From NCBI GenBank assembly GCA_030145305.1, contig JAQYVX010000008.1, positions 62,001 to 126,000 on the forward strand: DNA of 64,000 nucleotides, given 5' to 3'. This DNA comes from Halarcobacter sp. (lineage in GTDB: Bacteria; Campylobacterota; Campylobacteria; Campylobacterales; Arcobacteraceae). The notes under the pieces are model-generated. The model saw nothing but the letters and a program-made list of their open reading frames with translations, ran no database searches and was not told the DNA's origin. The position numbers and the translations under genes are program-made. Positions 17,207 through 25,659 of this stretch are shown one piece after another. Position 1 is the stretch's first letter. Every line of letters begins with the position of its first letter.

Positions 17207-18484
17207 ATGAATTTAAAAAGTTACATACAACACAGACAAAACTTAGAAGACTTAGACCTTTCACAGATATCAAGAAAAAACTTTGATCCCAAGAAGAGTA
17301 ATTTTGATTCTTTATTAGAAATATCCAATAAAGAATCAAAAATAACTGATATTAAATTTATTTATAATCTATCTATTTATCTAATTCTTGGTATTTTTCT
17401 TAGTTTTTTATTCTCCTTTGCTTATGCCTATGAATCAGAAAATAAAAGAGTAATAAATATTTCAGTGTATATTTTATTAGTTATTGTTCTTCCTTATTTA
17501 TTTTTGGGTTTATCTTTGTTAAAAAAAGTATATTCTTTAAAAAAAAATGGATACGTTACTTCTAGTTTTATTACAAATGTTTTTTTATCAAATTTTAAAA
17601 CTTTAAGCCCTATAGAAAAGGAGTCTTTTAAGATTTCTGAACAATTCCATTTTCAATTTGTATCTTTTATTTATTCTATTACTTCTTTATTCTATTTGTT
17701 TTTTTATACTACATTTTTAGAATATAAATTTAAATTTGAAACAAGTTGGCTTGGAGACTCTTTTTTTGAGAATATAGTAGCTTTTTTTAATATCCCCTTG
17801 AGTCTATTTTCTTTTGATTTAAGACCTTCAATTGAAATTATAAATCAAACGATTAATCATAATTCAAATGGAAATTCATGGTTGTTCTTTTTAATATCAA
17901 TTACTATTATTTGGACTATTTTGCCAAGATTAATATTCTTTTTAATAAGTTGGTATATCTTAAATAAATCACTAAAAAAATCTTTTTTAAATAGTACAAA
18001 ATCTAAGATTATATTAAATTATATTAAGCCAGAAACTTCAACAACAAACGTATCTATAAAAGAGGATGAAGCTTCTAAGGATATTATTACAAATAAGCAA
18101 ATAGTAAAATTTGATTTATTTAATAATACACTTGATTTTAAAACAATTTTAATGTGGCAAGTAAGCCATAAAGCAAGAAAGAAAATAGAAAATGAAGAAA
18201 AATATGCGAATAAAGAGATAAATAGAAGTATAATTTATTTAGAAAGAGTTAAAAACCTAGATATAAATATTTTAGATATAAATTCACCTATTTTAATTCT
18301 AATTAATTCTGAAAACGAACCAAAAAGAACCTTTATTAATTTATTAATCAAATTAATAAATTTTGACCTAACAATTAAAATTGTAGATAACAGTGCAGAG
18401 TTTGTAAATACTGATGAAAAAATTAAAGAATGGCTTAGATTTATAGAAACAGAAGATATAAAAGTAGAGGTAATAAATGGATAA
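17207..18484 (+). CDS. DUF2868-like membrane protein, first gene of the GTPase module
   Basis: A 425-residue protein with a soluble N-terminus, paired hydrophobic segments at about residues 50-105, further membrane segments at about 145-165 and 225-250, and a soluble C-terminal domain ending in a Rossmann-like stretch (INSPILILINSENEPKRTFINL, read in part). The architecture and its place directly before a GTPase-DUF3482 gene match the DUF2868 family, which has no established biochemical role. Its stop overlaps the GTPase start by eight bases, so the two are co-translated. Membership of DUF2868 is my judgement from layout and context. Confidence 0.65.
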   Translation: MNLKSYIQHRQNLEDLDLSQISRKNFDPKKSNFDSLLEISNKESKITDIKFIYNLSIYLILGIFLSFLFSFAYAYESENKRVINISVYILLVIVLPYLFLGLSLLKKVYSLKKNGYVTSSFITNVFLSNFKTLSPIEKESFKISEQFHFQFVSFIYSITSLFYLFFYTTFLEYKFKFETSWLGDSFFENIVAFFNIPLSLFSFDLRPSIEIINQTINHNSNGNSWLFFLISITIIWTILPRLIFFLISWYILNKSLKKSFLNSTKSKIILNYIKPETSTTNVSIKEDEASKDIITNKQIVKFDLFNNTLDFKTILMWQVSHKARKKIENEEKYANKEINRSIIYLERVKNLDINILDINSPILILINSENEPKRTFINLLIKLINFDLTIKIVDNSAEFVNTDEKIKEWLRFIETEDIKVEVING

Positions 18485-19898
18485 TATCTTAAAGATTGCA
18501 GTAATAGGAGATCCTAATAAAGGGAAAAGTAGCTTTGTATCAACTTTAGCTTATGATGATGGAGTTTCTGTATCTTCAAAATCAGGAGAAACAACACTCT
18601 CTTCTTGTCATCCTTTAAAAATAGCTAATGAAATAGTATATGAATTATATGATACGCCAGGATTTAACAATGACGAAGAATTACTTGATTATATAGAAGA
18701 CAATGAAGCAAATTTTGAAGACTTTTATTCTTTAATTAATGCTTTTATTCAAAGTTATAAAAATAATTCAGCATATTCAAAAGATATTGAAATCTGTAAA
18801 ATCTTAATCAAAAAACCTATAATAATTTATATAGCAGACAACTCTTTAGAATATAACTCAAATTATAATTGTCAATTAGAAATTATCAAAAAATTTAATT
18901 TATCTTCATTTTTAATTTTTAATCAAAAAGAGAATATTGATAAAAGAAGTACTTGGATAAATTCCACTTCTGAGTATTTTATTTCATCCTTTGAATTTAA
19001 TGTATTAAGCTCAAATTTTAATAATAAAATCAATTTTCTAAAGATGTTAGAAACAAAAATAAAAGAAGATAAATCAAAAATACAATTGAATAAATCTATT
19101 AAAATATTAAACAAAGATTTTAAAAGAAGACTGGAATTTTCCTTCTCTAACTTAAGTGATAGCTTTTATAAAATAATAAATCATACAAGTGAATATAAAG
19201 AAATGAATTTTTTAGAATCAGATATTCAAAAAAAAGAAAAAGAGTTTATTGATAAAATTAAAAATATAGAAAAAGCTTTTTATTTGTTAGTTGAAAAAGA
19301 GTGGGGCTTTAATAATCTTGATAAAGATGTTCAATATTTAAAAGATATACAAATTGATTCAAATGAATATACACAATTATTTGGCGTATCAAAAAAAGTG
19401 TTAATTGTTTTAGGAGCTTTAATAGGTGGGACAACAGGAGGAAGTATAGGTTTTTCTCTTGACTCAGCTTCTTTATTTGGCTCGATGGGAATGGGAACAG
19501 CATTTTTTGCTTTAGGTGGAACAATAACAGGAAGCTTAAGTGTATTAGGAATTACAAACTTAGTAGATAAAAGAACTAAAGGATTTGGGAAACAAAAGAT
19601 TACAATCTTAGGTCCATTAAAGTTAAACTACAAACTTGCAATACTTGCTAAAATGTATTTTTTTGTTGAATTAATTTCTAAAAGATCACATGCAAATAGA
19701 AATACCTTTAATTTTAAAGAAAATGAAAATTTAATGGAAAAGTTATTTAATAAAGAAAATAGAAATAAGATTGTGAAAATCTTGAATATAAAAGAAAAAG
19801 AAATTTTTATAAAAGATTTAAATCTTTTATTAATAAAAAATTATCTTAATGATAAGAAAGAAAAGACTCAAAGTTTGCAACTTTTACTAAAGGCATAA
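18477..19898 (+). CDS. GTPase with C-terminal DUF3482-like membrane-associated domain
   Basis: A 473-residue protein. The N-terminal G domain has a P-loop GDPNKGKSS at residues 11-19, switch I threonines around SGETTLSS, and a switch II DTPGF; the base-recognition NKxD motif reads FNQKENIDK and is non-canonical. The C-terminal part carries a glycine-zipper hydrophobic hairpin (LIGGTTGGSIGFSLDSAS onward) that could insert into or scaffold at a membrane. Known DUF3482 proteins pair with DUF2868 proteins, as here. The biological function is unknown; a membrane-remodelling or stress role is only a guess. Confidence 0.75.
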   Translation: MDNILKIAVIGDPNKGKSSFVSTLAYDDGVSVSSKSGETTLSSCHPLKIANEIVYELYDTPGFNNDEELLDYIEDNEANFEDFYSLINAFIQSYKNNSAYSKDIEICKILIKKPIIIYIADNSLEYNSNYNCQLEIIKKFNLSSFLIFNQKENIDKRSTWINSTSEYFISSFEFNVLSSNFNNKINFLKMLETKIKEDKSKIQLNKSIKILNKDFKRRLEFSFSNLSDSFYKIINHTSEYKEMNFLESDIQKKEKEFIDKIKNIEKAFYLLVEKEWGFNNLDKDVQYLKDIQIDSNEYTQLFGVSKKVLIVLGALIGGTTGGSIGFSLDSASLFGSMGMGTAFFALGGTITGSLSVLGITNLVDKRTKGFGKQKITILGPLKLNYKLAILAKMYFFVELISKRSHANRNTFNFKENENLMEKLFNKENRNKIVKILNIKEKEIFIKDLNLLLIKNYLNDKKEKTQSLQLLLKA

Positions 19899-19904
19899 AA
19901 TAGT

Positions 19905-20696
19905 ATGAAGACAAGTGTTTTTTATAAACAAATTATAGCTTCTATTCTAGTAATATTTTTTATATTATTAGCTTGGATTTATACTTATAATATAGCTTGT
20001 TTTTCTTTATTAATACCAGTTTTAATTGCCTTGGTTTTATCTTCTAGTTATATTGAAATAAAAATGAAAGAAAAGAAATGTTTTAGAAATTGTTATTTCA
20101 AAAAGAATACCTTTATCTCTAAGATATTAATCTCACCAGTGCTGACATCTATATTTTTCATTCTCTTATCTCTTAGTTATACTCTTAGCCTAATGTATAA
20201 TATTTTGACTTTTGATAAAACAATGTTTTTATCAATAGGGATTTTTATTTTTCTAGTTTTTGGAATATATAATTATATTTTAAGATACTTTGTTGATATT
20301 ATAAATGAAAAACATTTAGAGATTTTTGCAAGAGAATTTACAATCAAAATTTCAGCTTTAATACTATTTTGTATATATTTATTTATATATTTTAATAGTT
20401 ATGAACCAGAATATTTAAGGGAAACATTATTAGAAACAATAAATATTGCTACAAATTCTATTTCCTCAAATTGTCAATTTATTGATCTTATTTTAAGAGT
20501 AAGAATAGAAATTGAGAGTCAAGTTTGGTTTCTAATGAAAGGTTCAAATAACTTCTTAGAAGAAAAGAATGTTAAAACTATTTTCTGGATAGGGTTTATA
20601 ATTGTAAATTCCTTGTCTATTCTAGCTCTAAACCGTTTCATTATTCAAATAATATATTTAATAAAGAAGTGTATAAGAGAAAAAGATGAAAAATAA
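19905..20696 (+). CDS. Unrecognised polytopic membrane protein of the GTPase module
   Basis: A 263-residue protein dominated by five or six hydrophobic segments (about residues 10-45, 65-90, 105-125, 150-165 and 220-245), with short charged loops. I recognise no family. It starts six bases after the GTPase gene and overlaps the next gene by eleven bases, so it belongs to the same transcript. A cysteine-bearing basic loop (KKCFRNCYFKKN) is the only notable motif. Confidence 0.7.
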   Translation: MKTSVFYKQIIASILVIFFILLAWIYTYNIACFSLLIPVLIALVLSSSYIEIKMKEKKCFRNCYFKKNTFISKILISPVLTSIFFILLSLSYTLSLMYNILTFDKTMFLSIGIFIFLVFGIYNYILRYFVDIINEKHLEIFAREFTIKISALILFCIYLFIYFNSYEPEYLRETLLETINIATNSISSNCQFIDLILRVRIEIESQVWFLMKGSNNFLEEKNVKTIFWIGFIIVNSLSILALNRFIIQIIYLIKKCIREKDEK

Positions 20697-21735
20697 TTTT
20701 AATAATGAAGAAAATAATAAAGAAAAAATGTCAAAGGGTGAAAAGTATTTTTGGAGTACATTAATTTTAATATTTATTATGTATATTACAGTTTCTTTTG
20801 TAGCAGTACTAAAAAATGAAAGCTCTTCTTTACTTGAAAAAACTAAATCAAAAAGTGATAAAAGTCCAATATTATTAGAATTATCAGATATTATAAATAA
20901 AAATTTATCTACTAATCAAAATTCAATAATCTTAAATCTAAAATCAGAAATCAAAAAAATTAATAATACAATCGATACTGAAATAGATAATCTTTTTGAA
21001 GAAGTGATTAATAAAAATACTGATACTTACTTAGATTTTCATTATTCTATAATTGGAGGATATACTGAATTAGGAAATATGGCAATTAGTGAACATAGTA
21101 AGTTATTAACAGAAAAACTCTTGGGAAATAACTTCCAAAATAAGCTTAAAGAAGTTGATAAAAAGATTAGAAAAACCTACCTTCAAAGTTTAGAAAAACA
21201 ACAAAACTATATTGAAGAAATTGCTATGAAAGGAGTTAATTTAGAATTAAATTCTAAAGCAGTAGAGACTATAAAAAATGATATAGATTTTAATTTATCA
21301 GAGCAAAAGATAAAATTAGGAGTTCTAGGAACTGCAATTAGTGCAAAGATTTTAACTGTTATCTCCACAAAAATTAGCGCTAAAACTGCATTAAAGGTAA
21401 GTGGAAAAGCTGCTACAAAAATAGCTGGAGTTGGAAGTTCTGCTATTGCAGGCGCAAGTGCAGGATTGCTTTGTGGACCAGGGGCTGTTATTTGTAGTCC
21501 TGTTGGTGCTGTACTTGGGGCTGTTAGTATTTGGTTTGCTACGGATGCTATTATAAATACCATTGATGAACACTATAATAGAGAAAAATTAAAAGAAGAA
21601 ATCTTAAAATCAATTAATTTAGCAAAACAAGATTTAAAAGATGAATATATTTCTATTTTAAATCCAAAAATAGAAGAATTCTCAAATCAAATTCAAGAAA
21701 AATATAAGAATAAAAAATTAAAAGATAACTTTTAA
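20686..21735 (+). CDS. Unrecognised single-pass protein with glycine-zipper hairpin, last gene of the GTPase module
   Basis: A 349-residue protein: short cytoplasmic N-terminus, one membrane helix (about residues 22-42), a long helical, probably coiled-coil region, then a glycine/alanine-rich hydrophobic hairpin (AGVGSSAIAGASAGLLCGPG and onward) followed by ATDAIINTIDEHYNREKL and a charged helical tail. The hairpin resembles the one in the GTPase of the same operon, so both proteins may meet at the same membrane site. It ends seven bases from the convergent diguanylate cyclase gene. Confidence 0.7.
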   Translation: MKNNFNNEENNKEKMSKGEKYFWSTLILIFIMYITVSFVAVLKNESSSLLEKTKSKSDKSPILLELSDIINKNLSTNQNSIILNLKSEIKKINNTIDTEIDNLFEEVINKNTDTYLDFHYSIIGGYTELGNMAISEHSKLLTEKLLGNNFQNKLKEVDKKIRKTYLQSLEKQQNYIEEIAMKGVNLELNSKAVETIKNDIDFNLSEQKIKLGVLGTAISAKILTVISTKISAKTALKVSGKAATKIAGVGSSAIAGASAGLLCGPGAVICSPVGAVLGAVSIWFATDAIINTIDEHYNREKLKEEILKSINLAKQDLKDEYISILNPKIEEFSNQIQEKYKNKKLKDNF

Positions 21736-21742
21736 TTTTTTA

Positions 21743-22993
21743 TTAAATCTTTATACCATTATCAAATATAATTTTATCTCTACCTTCTTTTTTAGCTTGA
21801 TATACTAATTCATCAGCATTTTTTCTTGTCTCATAATAATCTTTATATTTGTCTCTAAATGCAATACCTGCACTAAAACTTACATGTATTCTCTCGTTAT
21901 TATAAATAAAATTATTAGTTTTAATAATTCGTTTTAACCTATTTACATAAGTAATTATCTCATTTTCATTTTTATAATTTATTAATGTGACAAACTCTTC
22001 TCCCCCATACCTACATACAATATCTTCTTGCCTAGTTAATTTCTTTAAAATAGATGCAAAAGTTTTTAAAATGGTATCCCCACAAGCATGCCCATGAGTA
22101 TCATTTATTTTTTTAAAATGATCAATATCTATAAACATTAATGCATAATTTGAACTAAAAAAAGCATATTTTTTTTCAATTTTTTCAACTTCTTCTTTAT
22201 AGGCTCTTCTATTTAATATATTTGTTAAGAAATCAATTGATTTTTCTTCTTTTGCAGTTGAAAGTTCATTTCGTAGTTTTTCTATTGTTTCATTTAATTC
22301 TTCAAAATTTGATTTATGATGATCTAAAAGGAGATAATTCTTTTGTAAAGTATTCTCAATATTAAAAATAGTGCTTATTAATTTTGATTGTAACATTCCT
22401 AATTCTCGAAATGAAGAATCAGATATATTTAATTCGTTTAATTCATTTTTGATTTTATTAACTTCTTTTGTTGAATTAGAACTCTCAATAAGAGATTTTT
22501 CAAAATATTTTTCCATAAGATTAGTTATTTTTATTATGTCATTAGTTTTTTCTCTTATTACAATTCTATCAGCATCTATTCTTTTTCTTGTAATACATTG
22601 TAGTTTTCTATGTGTGTCTTTTTCTACAATTGTTTTTGGGTTTAATAAGAGATTTTTAATAAAAACTTCATTTTCTTGATTTTTAGTAAAATCTATTGAT
22701 GGAGATAAAACATCATGTAAAACAATTATTAATTCTTTTAAATCCTCAAGAGGAACTCTTTTAGATAAAATCTTTGCAATATCATTAAAACTTTCCAAAT
22801 TTGGAGAAAACCTAATCTCATCTTCGGTTAAAGTATTTTTTATCTCATTAAATTCTTCTAACTCTTTTATCTTTATTTTAGAAAATTCAGAATGCTTTTT
22901 AAATTCTTTAAAATAGTTTTCAGGAGTTATTTCAAGTTTATTGTCTCTTAGTGTCGTTAAGACATCTTTAGTTATTTTTTTAAGGGAGTCCAA
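21743..22993 (-). CDS. Diguanylate cyclase with uncharacterised helical N-terminus
   Basis: A 416-residue cytoplasmic protein. The C-terminal GGDEF domain has the active motif GGEEF in VCRYGGEEFVTLI and an intact product-inhibition site RxxD (RQED) five residues before it, so it should make c-di-GMP and be feedback inhibited. The DFLTNILNRRAYKEE and MFIDIDHFKKINDTHGH stretches are the usual start of the domain. The first 240 residues are helical with no recognisable sensor; a similar layout is common in Campylobacterota. The 275-base gap to phnF holds the phn control region. Confidence 0.9.
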   Translation of the reverse strand: MDSLKKITKDVLTTLRDNKLEITPENYFKEFKKHSEFSKIKIKELEEFNEIKNTLTEDEIRFSPNLESFNDIAKILSKRVPLEDLKELIIVLHDVLSPSIDFTKNQENEVFIKNLLLNPKTIVEKDTHRKLQCITRKRIDADRIVIREKTNDIIKITNLMEKYFEKSLIESSNSTKEVNKIKNELNELNISDSSFRELGMLQSKLISTIFNIENTLQKNYLLLDHHKSNFEELNETIEKLRNELSTAKEEKSIDFLTNILNRRAYKEEVEKIEKKYAFFSSNYALMFIDIDHFKKINDTHGHACGDTILKTFASILKKLTRQEDIVCRYGGEEFVTLINYKNENEIITYVNRLKRIIKTNNFIYNNERIHVSFSAGIAFRDKYKDYYETRKNADELVYQAKKEGRDKIIFDNGIKI

Positions 22994-23062
22994 TTTTTAA
23001 TATCCTGTATTATTAATTCCAAACATTATACAACATAATTAATAATTTTTGCATTATACCTA

Positions 23063-23078
23063 AATAACCTTGGTTATT
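23063..23078. promoter_or_regulatory. Short inverted repeat upstream of phnF
   Basis: AATAACC-TT-GGTTATT, a perfect 7-base inverted repeat, in the divergent region between the diguanylate cyclase gene and phnF. It could be an operator for the cyclase gene, whose start is 70 bases away. Function is not shown. Confidence 0.35.
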
Positions 23079-23118
23079 AAAATAATTAAATTAAAAATAA
23101 TATTTGTAAAAGTTAAAA

Positions 23119-23141
23119 TAGTGTATATGTTTTATACACTA
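23119..23141. promoter_or_regulatory. 9-base inverted repeat upstream of the phn promoter
   Basis: TAGTGTATA and TATACACTA flank a five-base centre. There is no T-run after it, so it reads more like a protein-binding site or an insulating hairpin than a terminator. It lies about 80 bases before the Pho-box-like -10 region. Confidence 0.4.
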
Positions 23142-23178
23142 TTTAGCTGCTTTCTTTATTAGCTATACTACTTGCTTT

Positions 23179-23193
23179 ACTTGTATAGACAAG
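23179..23193. promoter_or_regulatory. PhnF-like operator O1
   Basis: ACTTGTATAGACAAG, containing the perfect inverted repeat CTTGT-ATAG-ACAAG. The same 15 bases recur exactly 60 bases downstream. The core TGTATAGACA fits sites of GntR/HutC-family regulators such as PhnF. It directly abuts the Pho-box-like repeat. Confidence 0.75.
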
Positions 23194-23211
23194 ATGTAAT
23201 CATCATGTAAT
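23194..23211 (+). promoter_or_regulatory. Pho-box-like direct repeat of the phn promoter
   Basis: Two 7-base repeats ATGTAAT separated by four bases (CATC), giving the 11-base period of PhoB sites (consensus half CTGTMAY). A -10-like TATACT lies at 23222-23227, ten bases after the repeat, the same geometry as PhoB-activated promoters where the box replaces the -35. I infer phosphate-starvation control of the operon. Confidence 0.6.
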
Positions 23212-23238
23212 TATCCTCTCTTATACTTCCAATACAAA

Positions 23239-23253
23239 ACTTGTATAGACAAG
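23239..23253. promoter_or_regulatory. PhnF-like operator O2
   Basis: Second identical copy of ACTTGTATAGACAAG, located at the expected transcription start and ending at the phnF Shine-Dalgarno (AAGGAGG, 23254-23260). A repressor bound here would block both initiation and early transcription. Confidence 0.75.
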
Positions 23254-23268
23254 AAGGAGGTAAGACAA

Positions 23269-23991
23269 TTGAAAAATTCTACTAAACCAATGTATATAAA
23301 ACTTTATGAAAATATTTTAGAAAATATTGAAAATAAAATATATACCCATTGTCAAAAACTACCTTCTGAGAATGATTTTGCAAAAGATTATAAAGTAAAC
23401 CGTCATACTGTAAGACAAGCATTAAGTTTATTAAAAGATGAAGGTATTATTTATACAAAAAGAGGGAAAGGGAATTTTCTTACTAATATAAAAGTTCCTT
23501 ATTCTATTTCTGATAAAAGTTCATATTCTTCTAAAATTCTTGATTTGGGTTATGAGCCTAAAACAAAACTTTTAAGTGCTGATATTATTGAAGCTAAAGG
23601 TGATGTTGCACAAAATCTAAAACTAAGCAATAAATTAAAAGTAATAGAACTTAAACTCTTAAGATATGCAAATGATTTACCAATATCAGTTTCTTATTCT
23701 TATTTTGATGCCTTTATTTATAGAGATATTATCAAATATTTAGACTGTGAACCCTTTTCTCTTTATAAGATTTTACAAAAGTGTTATCCCCATTTAGAAG
23801 TAATAAAAGTATCTACCGTATTTGAATCTATTTCATCAACAAAACAAATAAGTGAGCTTTTGATGATGCCTTCAAATTCCCCAATTTTAAGTGCTTGTAC
23901 CATATCAAAAGATCAAAATGAAAATTTAGTTGAGTATGGAACTTCTTATTTTAGAGGTGATACTTGCAAAATAAAAGTAAATCTAATTTAA
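23269..23991 (+). CDS. phnF: GntR/HutC-family regulator PhnF of the C-P lyase operon
   Basis: A 240-residue regulator with an N-terminal GntR winged helix (KLPSENDFAKDYKVNRHTVR and onward, about residues 10-75) and a C-terminal UTRA ligand domain. The start is TTG, chosen because AAGGAGG lies eight bases before it; the first ATG is seven codons later and has no suitable site. First gene of the phosphonate operon; by position and by the two identical operators in front of it, it should repress its own operon until a phosphonate or related ligand is bound. Confidence 0.9.
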   Translation: MKNSTKPMYIKLYENILENIENKIYTHCQKLPSENDFAKDYKVNRHTVRQALSLLKDEGIIYTKRGKGNFLTNIKVPYSISDKSSYSSKILDLGYEPKTKLLSADIIEAKGDVAQNLKLSNKLKVIELKLLRYANDLPISVSYSYFDAFIYRDIIKYLDCEPFSLYKILQKCYPHLEVIKVSTVFESISSTKQISELLMMPSNSPILSACTISKDQNENLVEYGTSYFRGDTCKIKVNLI

Positions 23992-24006
23992 CTAGGAGAA
24001 TGTAAA

Positions 24007-24735
24007 TTGATAAAAATGAAGAATCTAACTTTAGGTTATAAAAAAGAAGTGATTTTAAAAGATATAAATTTAAAAGTAAAAGAAGGCGAATTTATAGGAA
24101 TTATTGGTCCAAGTGGAGCAGGAAAATCTACCCTTTTAATGTCAATAACTGGCGGAATAAAAGTTTTTGATGGAAAGTTTGAAGTTTTAGATTTTGATTT
24201 AAATAGAATCAAAAAAAAGAATTTGATTAAATTAAGAGAGCAAATAGGTGTTATTTTTCAAGGATATAACCTAGTTGATAGAATTAGTGTTTTAGACAAT
24301 GTAGTAAGTGGGATGTTAAAAGATATTCCATTATCTAGGGCAATTATAAAATTATATGTAGATAAGGAGTTGAAGAAAGCAAAAGAGTACATGGATATTG
24401 TTGATATTACAAAGTATTCGTTAAAAAGGTGTGATGAACTTTCGGGAGGTCAAAGGCAAAGAGTTGCAATTGCTCGAGCATTAGCCGCTGAACCAAAGAT
24501 TATCTTAGCAGATGAACCAGTATCAGCACTTGATCCTAAAAGTGCAAAAAAAGTAATGGAGATTCTTAAAAAAGTAAATAAAACTTATGGTGTAACTGTT
24601 ATTGCAAATCTACATCATTTGGAATATGCAAAAGAGTATTGTGACCGTGTAATTGGTGTTAATGATGGAACAATTGTTTTTGATGACAAAAGTGAAAAAT
24701 TAACTGAAAAGTTAGTAGAAAATATTTATAAATAG
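24007..24735 (+). CDS. phnC: Phosphonate ABC transporter ATPase PhnC
   Basis: A 242-residue ABC ATPase that energises PhnE. Walker A is GPSGAGKST (residues 34-42), the signature LSGGQRQRVA and Walker B ILADEPVSALD are intact. Like other PhnC proteins it has the GYNLVDRISVLDNVVSG stretch after the Q-loop. The likely start is TTG at 24007, eight bases after GGAG; the ATG nine bases further on is the alternative and is too far from that site. It follows phnF by 15 bases. Confidence 0.93.
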   Translation: MIKMKNLTLGYKKEVILKDINLKVKEGEFIGIIGPSGAGKSTLLMSITGGIKVFDGKFEVLDFDLNRIKKKNLIKLREQIGVIFQGYNLVDRISVLDNVVSGMLKDIPLSRAIIKLYVDKELKKAKEYMDIVDITKYSLKRCDELSGGQRQRVAIARALAAEPKIILADEPVSALDPKSAKKVMEILKKVNKTYGVTVIANLHHLEYAKEYCDRVIGVNDGTIVFDDKSEKLTEKLVENIYK

Positions 24736-24744
24736 GAAATAAAA

Positions 24745-25608
24745 ATGAAATTAGTAAAAAAACTTACACTTGCTACCTTGGCTTTAGGTCTTACAACTTC
24801 ACTCATGGCTCAAGAAAAATGGCCTGAAAAAATTACTTTTGGTGTTATTCCAGTTGCTGGTTCAACTTCTATGAAAGAAAACTTTGGAGCTTTAACAAAC
24901 TATTTATCAAAACAATTAGGTATTAAAGTTGAATTACAATTAGCAGGTGATTATACAGGTGTAATAACAGGGATGCAACATAAACATATTGACGTTGCAT
25001 ATTTAGGACCAAAATCTTATGTAGAAGCACATAGAAGAGCAAATGCAGAAGCTTTAGTAGTTGAAGTTGATGGAGAATCAGGGTTACCAGGATACAATGG
25101 AACTATTATTACAAAAAAAGGTTCAGGACTTAAAACAATTGCTGATTTAAAAGGCAAAACTTGGGCCTTTACTTCATCACAATCAACTTCAGGAACCTTA
25201 GTACCAACAGTAATGTTTTCAAAAGCTGGAATTAATCCTAAAGAATATTTTTCAAGAGTAGTATATTCAGGTGGTCATGAAGCTTCAATCTTAACTGTAA
25301 AAGCTGGAAAAGTTGATGCCGCTTCTACAAATAACTTGGATTTTAATAGAGGATTAGGAAAACATTGGAACAAAGATGATTTCAATATTATTTGGAAGTC
25401 TGACTTAATTCCAGGTGCTCCAATGGCGGCACGTGCAGATTTACCAACATCTTTAAAAATGGCATTAAAAGGTGCATTCTTATCATATAACGATCCAGAA
25501 GGTTTAGCAAAACTTAAAAATAAAGGTTTTATTAAAGTTGATGATTCAAACTATGATAGCGTTAGAGATTTAATAGAATTAAAAAAACAATTAAAAAATA
25601 AATTATAA
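24745..25608 (+). CDS. phnD: Periplasmic phosphonate-binding protein PhnD
   Basis: A 287-residue periplasmic binding protein with a signal peptide cut after LTTSLMA. The family motifs FGVIPVAGSTSM and DVAYLGPKSYVEAH form the phosphonate pocket, and SQSTSGTLVPTVMF is the conserved hinge-side loop. It delivers phosphonates such as 2-aminoethylphosphonate or methylphosphonate to PhnE; the substrate range cannot be read from sequence. A strong hairpin follows it, probably keeping its level above that of later genes. Confidence 0.93.
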   Translation: MKLVKKLTLATLALGLTTSLMAQEKWPEKITFGVIPVAGSTSMKENFGALTNYLSKQLGIKVELQLAGDYTGVITGMQHKHIDVAYLGPKSYVEAHRRANAEALVVEVDGESGLPGYNGTIITKKGSGLKTIADLKGKTWAFTSSQSTSGTLVPTVMFSKAGINPKEYFSRVVYSGGHEASILTVKAGKVDAASTNNLDFNRGLGKHWNKDDFNIIWKSDLIPGAPMAARADLPTSLKMALKGAFLSYNDPEGLAKLKNKGFIKVDDSNYDSVRDLIELKKQLKNKL

Positions 25609-25615
25609 AAATCAG

Positions 25616-25646
25616 GATAAAAGAGAAGAAAAACTTCTCTTTTATC
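25616..25646 (+). terminator. Intercistronic hairpin between phnD and phnE
   Basis: A perfect 13-base-pair stem (GATAAAAGAGAAG / CTTCTCTTTTATC) with an AAAAA loop. No continuous T-run follows, and phnE starts 14 bases later with its own ribosome binding site. It is better read as an attenuator or mRNA 3'-end stabiliser than as a full stop. Confidence 0.65.
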
Positions 25647-25659
25647 AAAGGAAAATATT

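Noticed and set aside
21207-21563. Open frame antisense to the last gene of the GTPase module, rich in alanine and proline
   Set aside because: It mirrors the glycine/alanine-rich hairpin coding on the plus strand and has no start signals.
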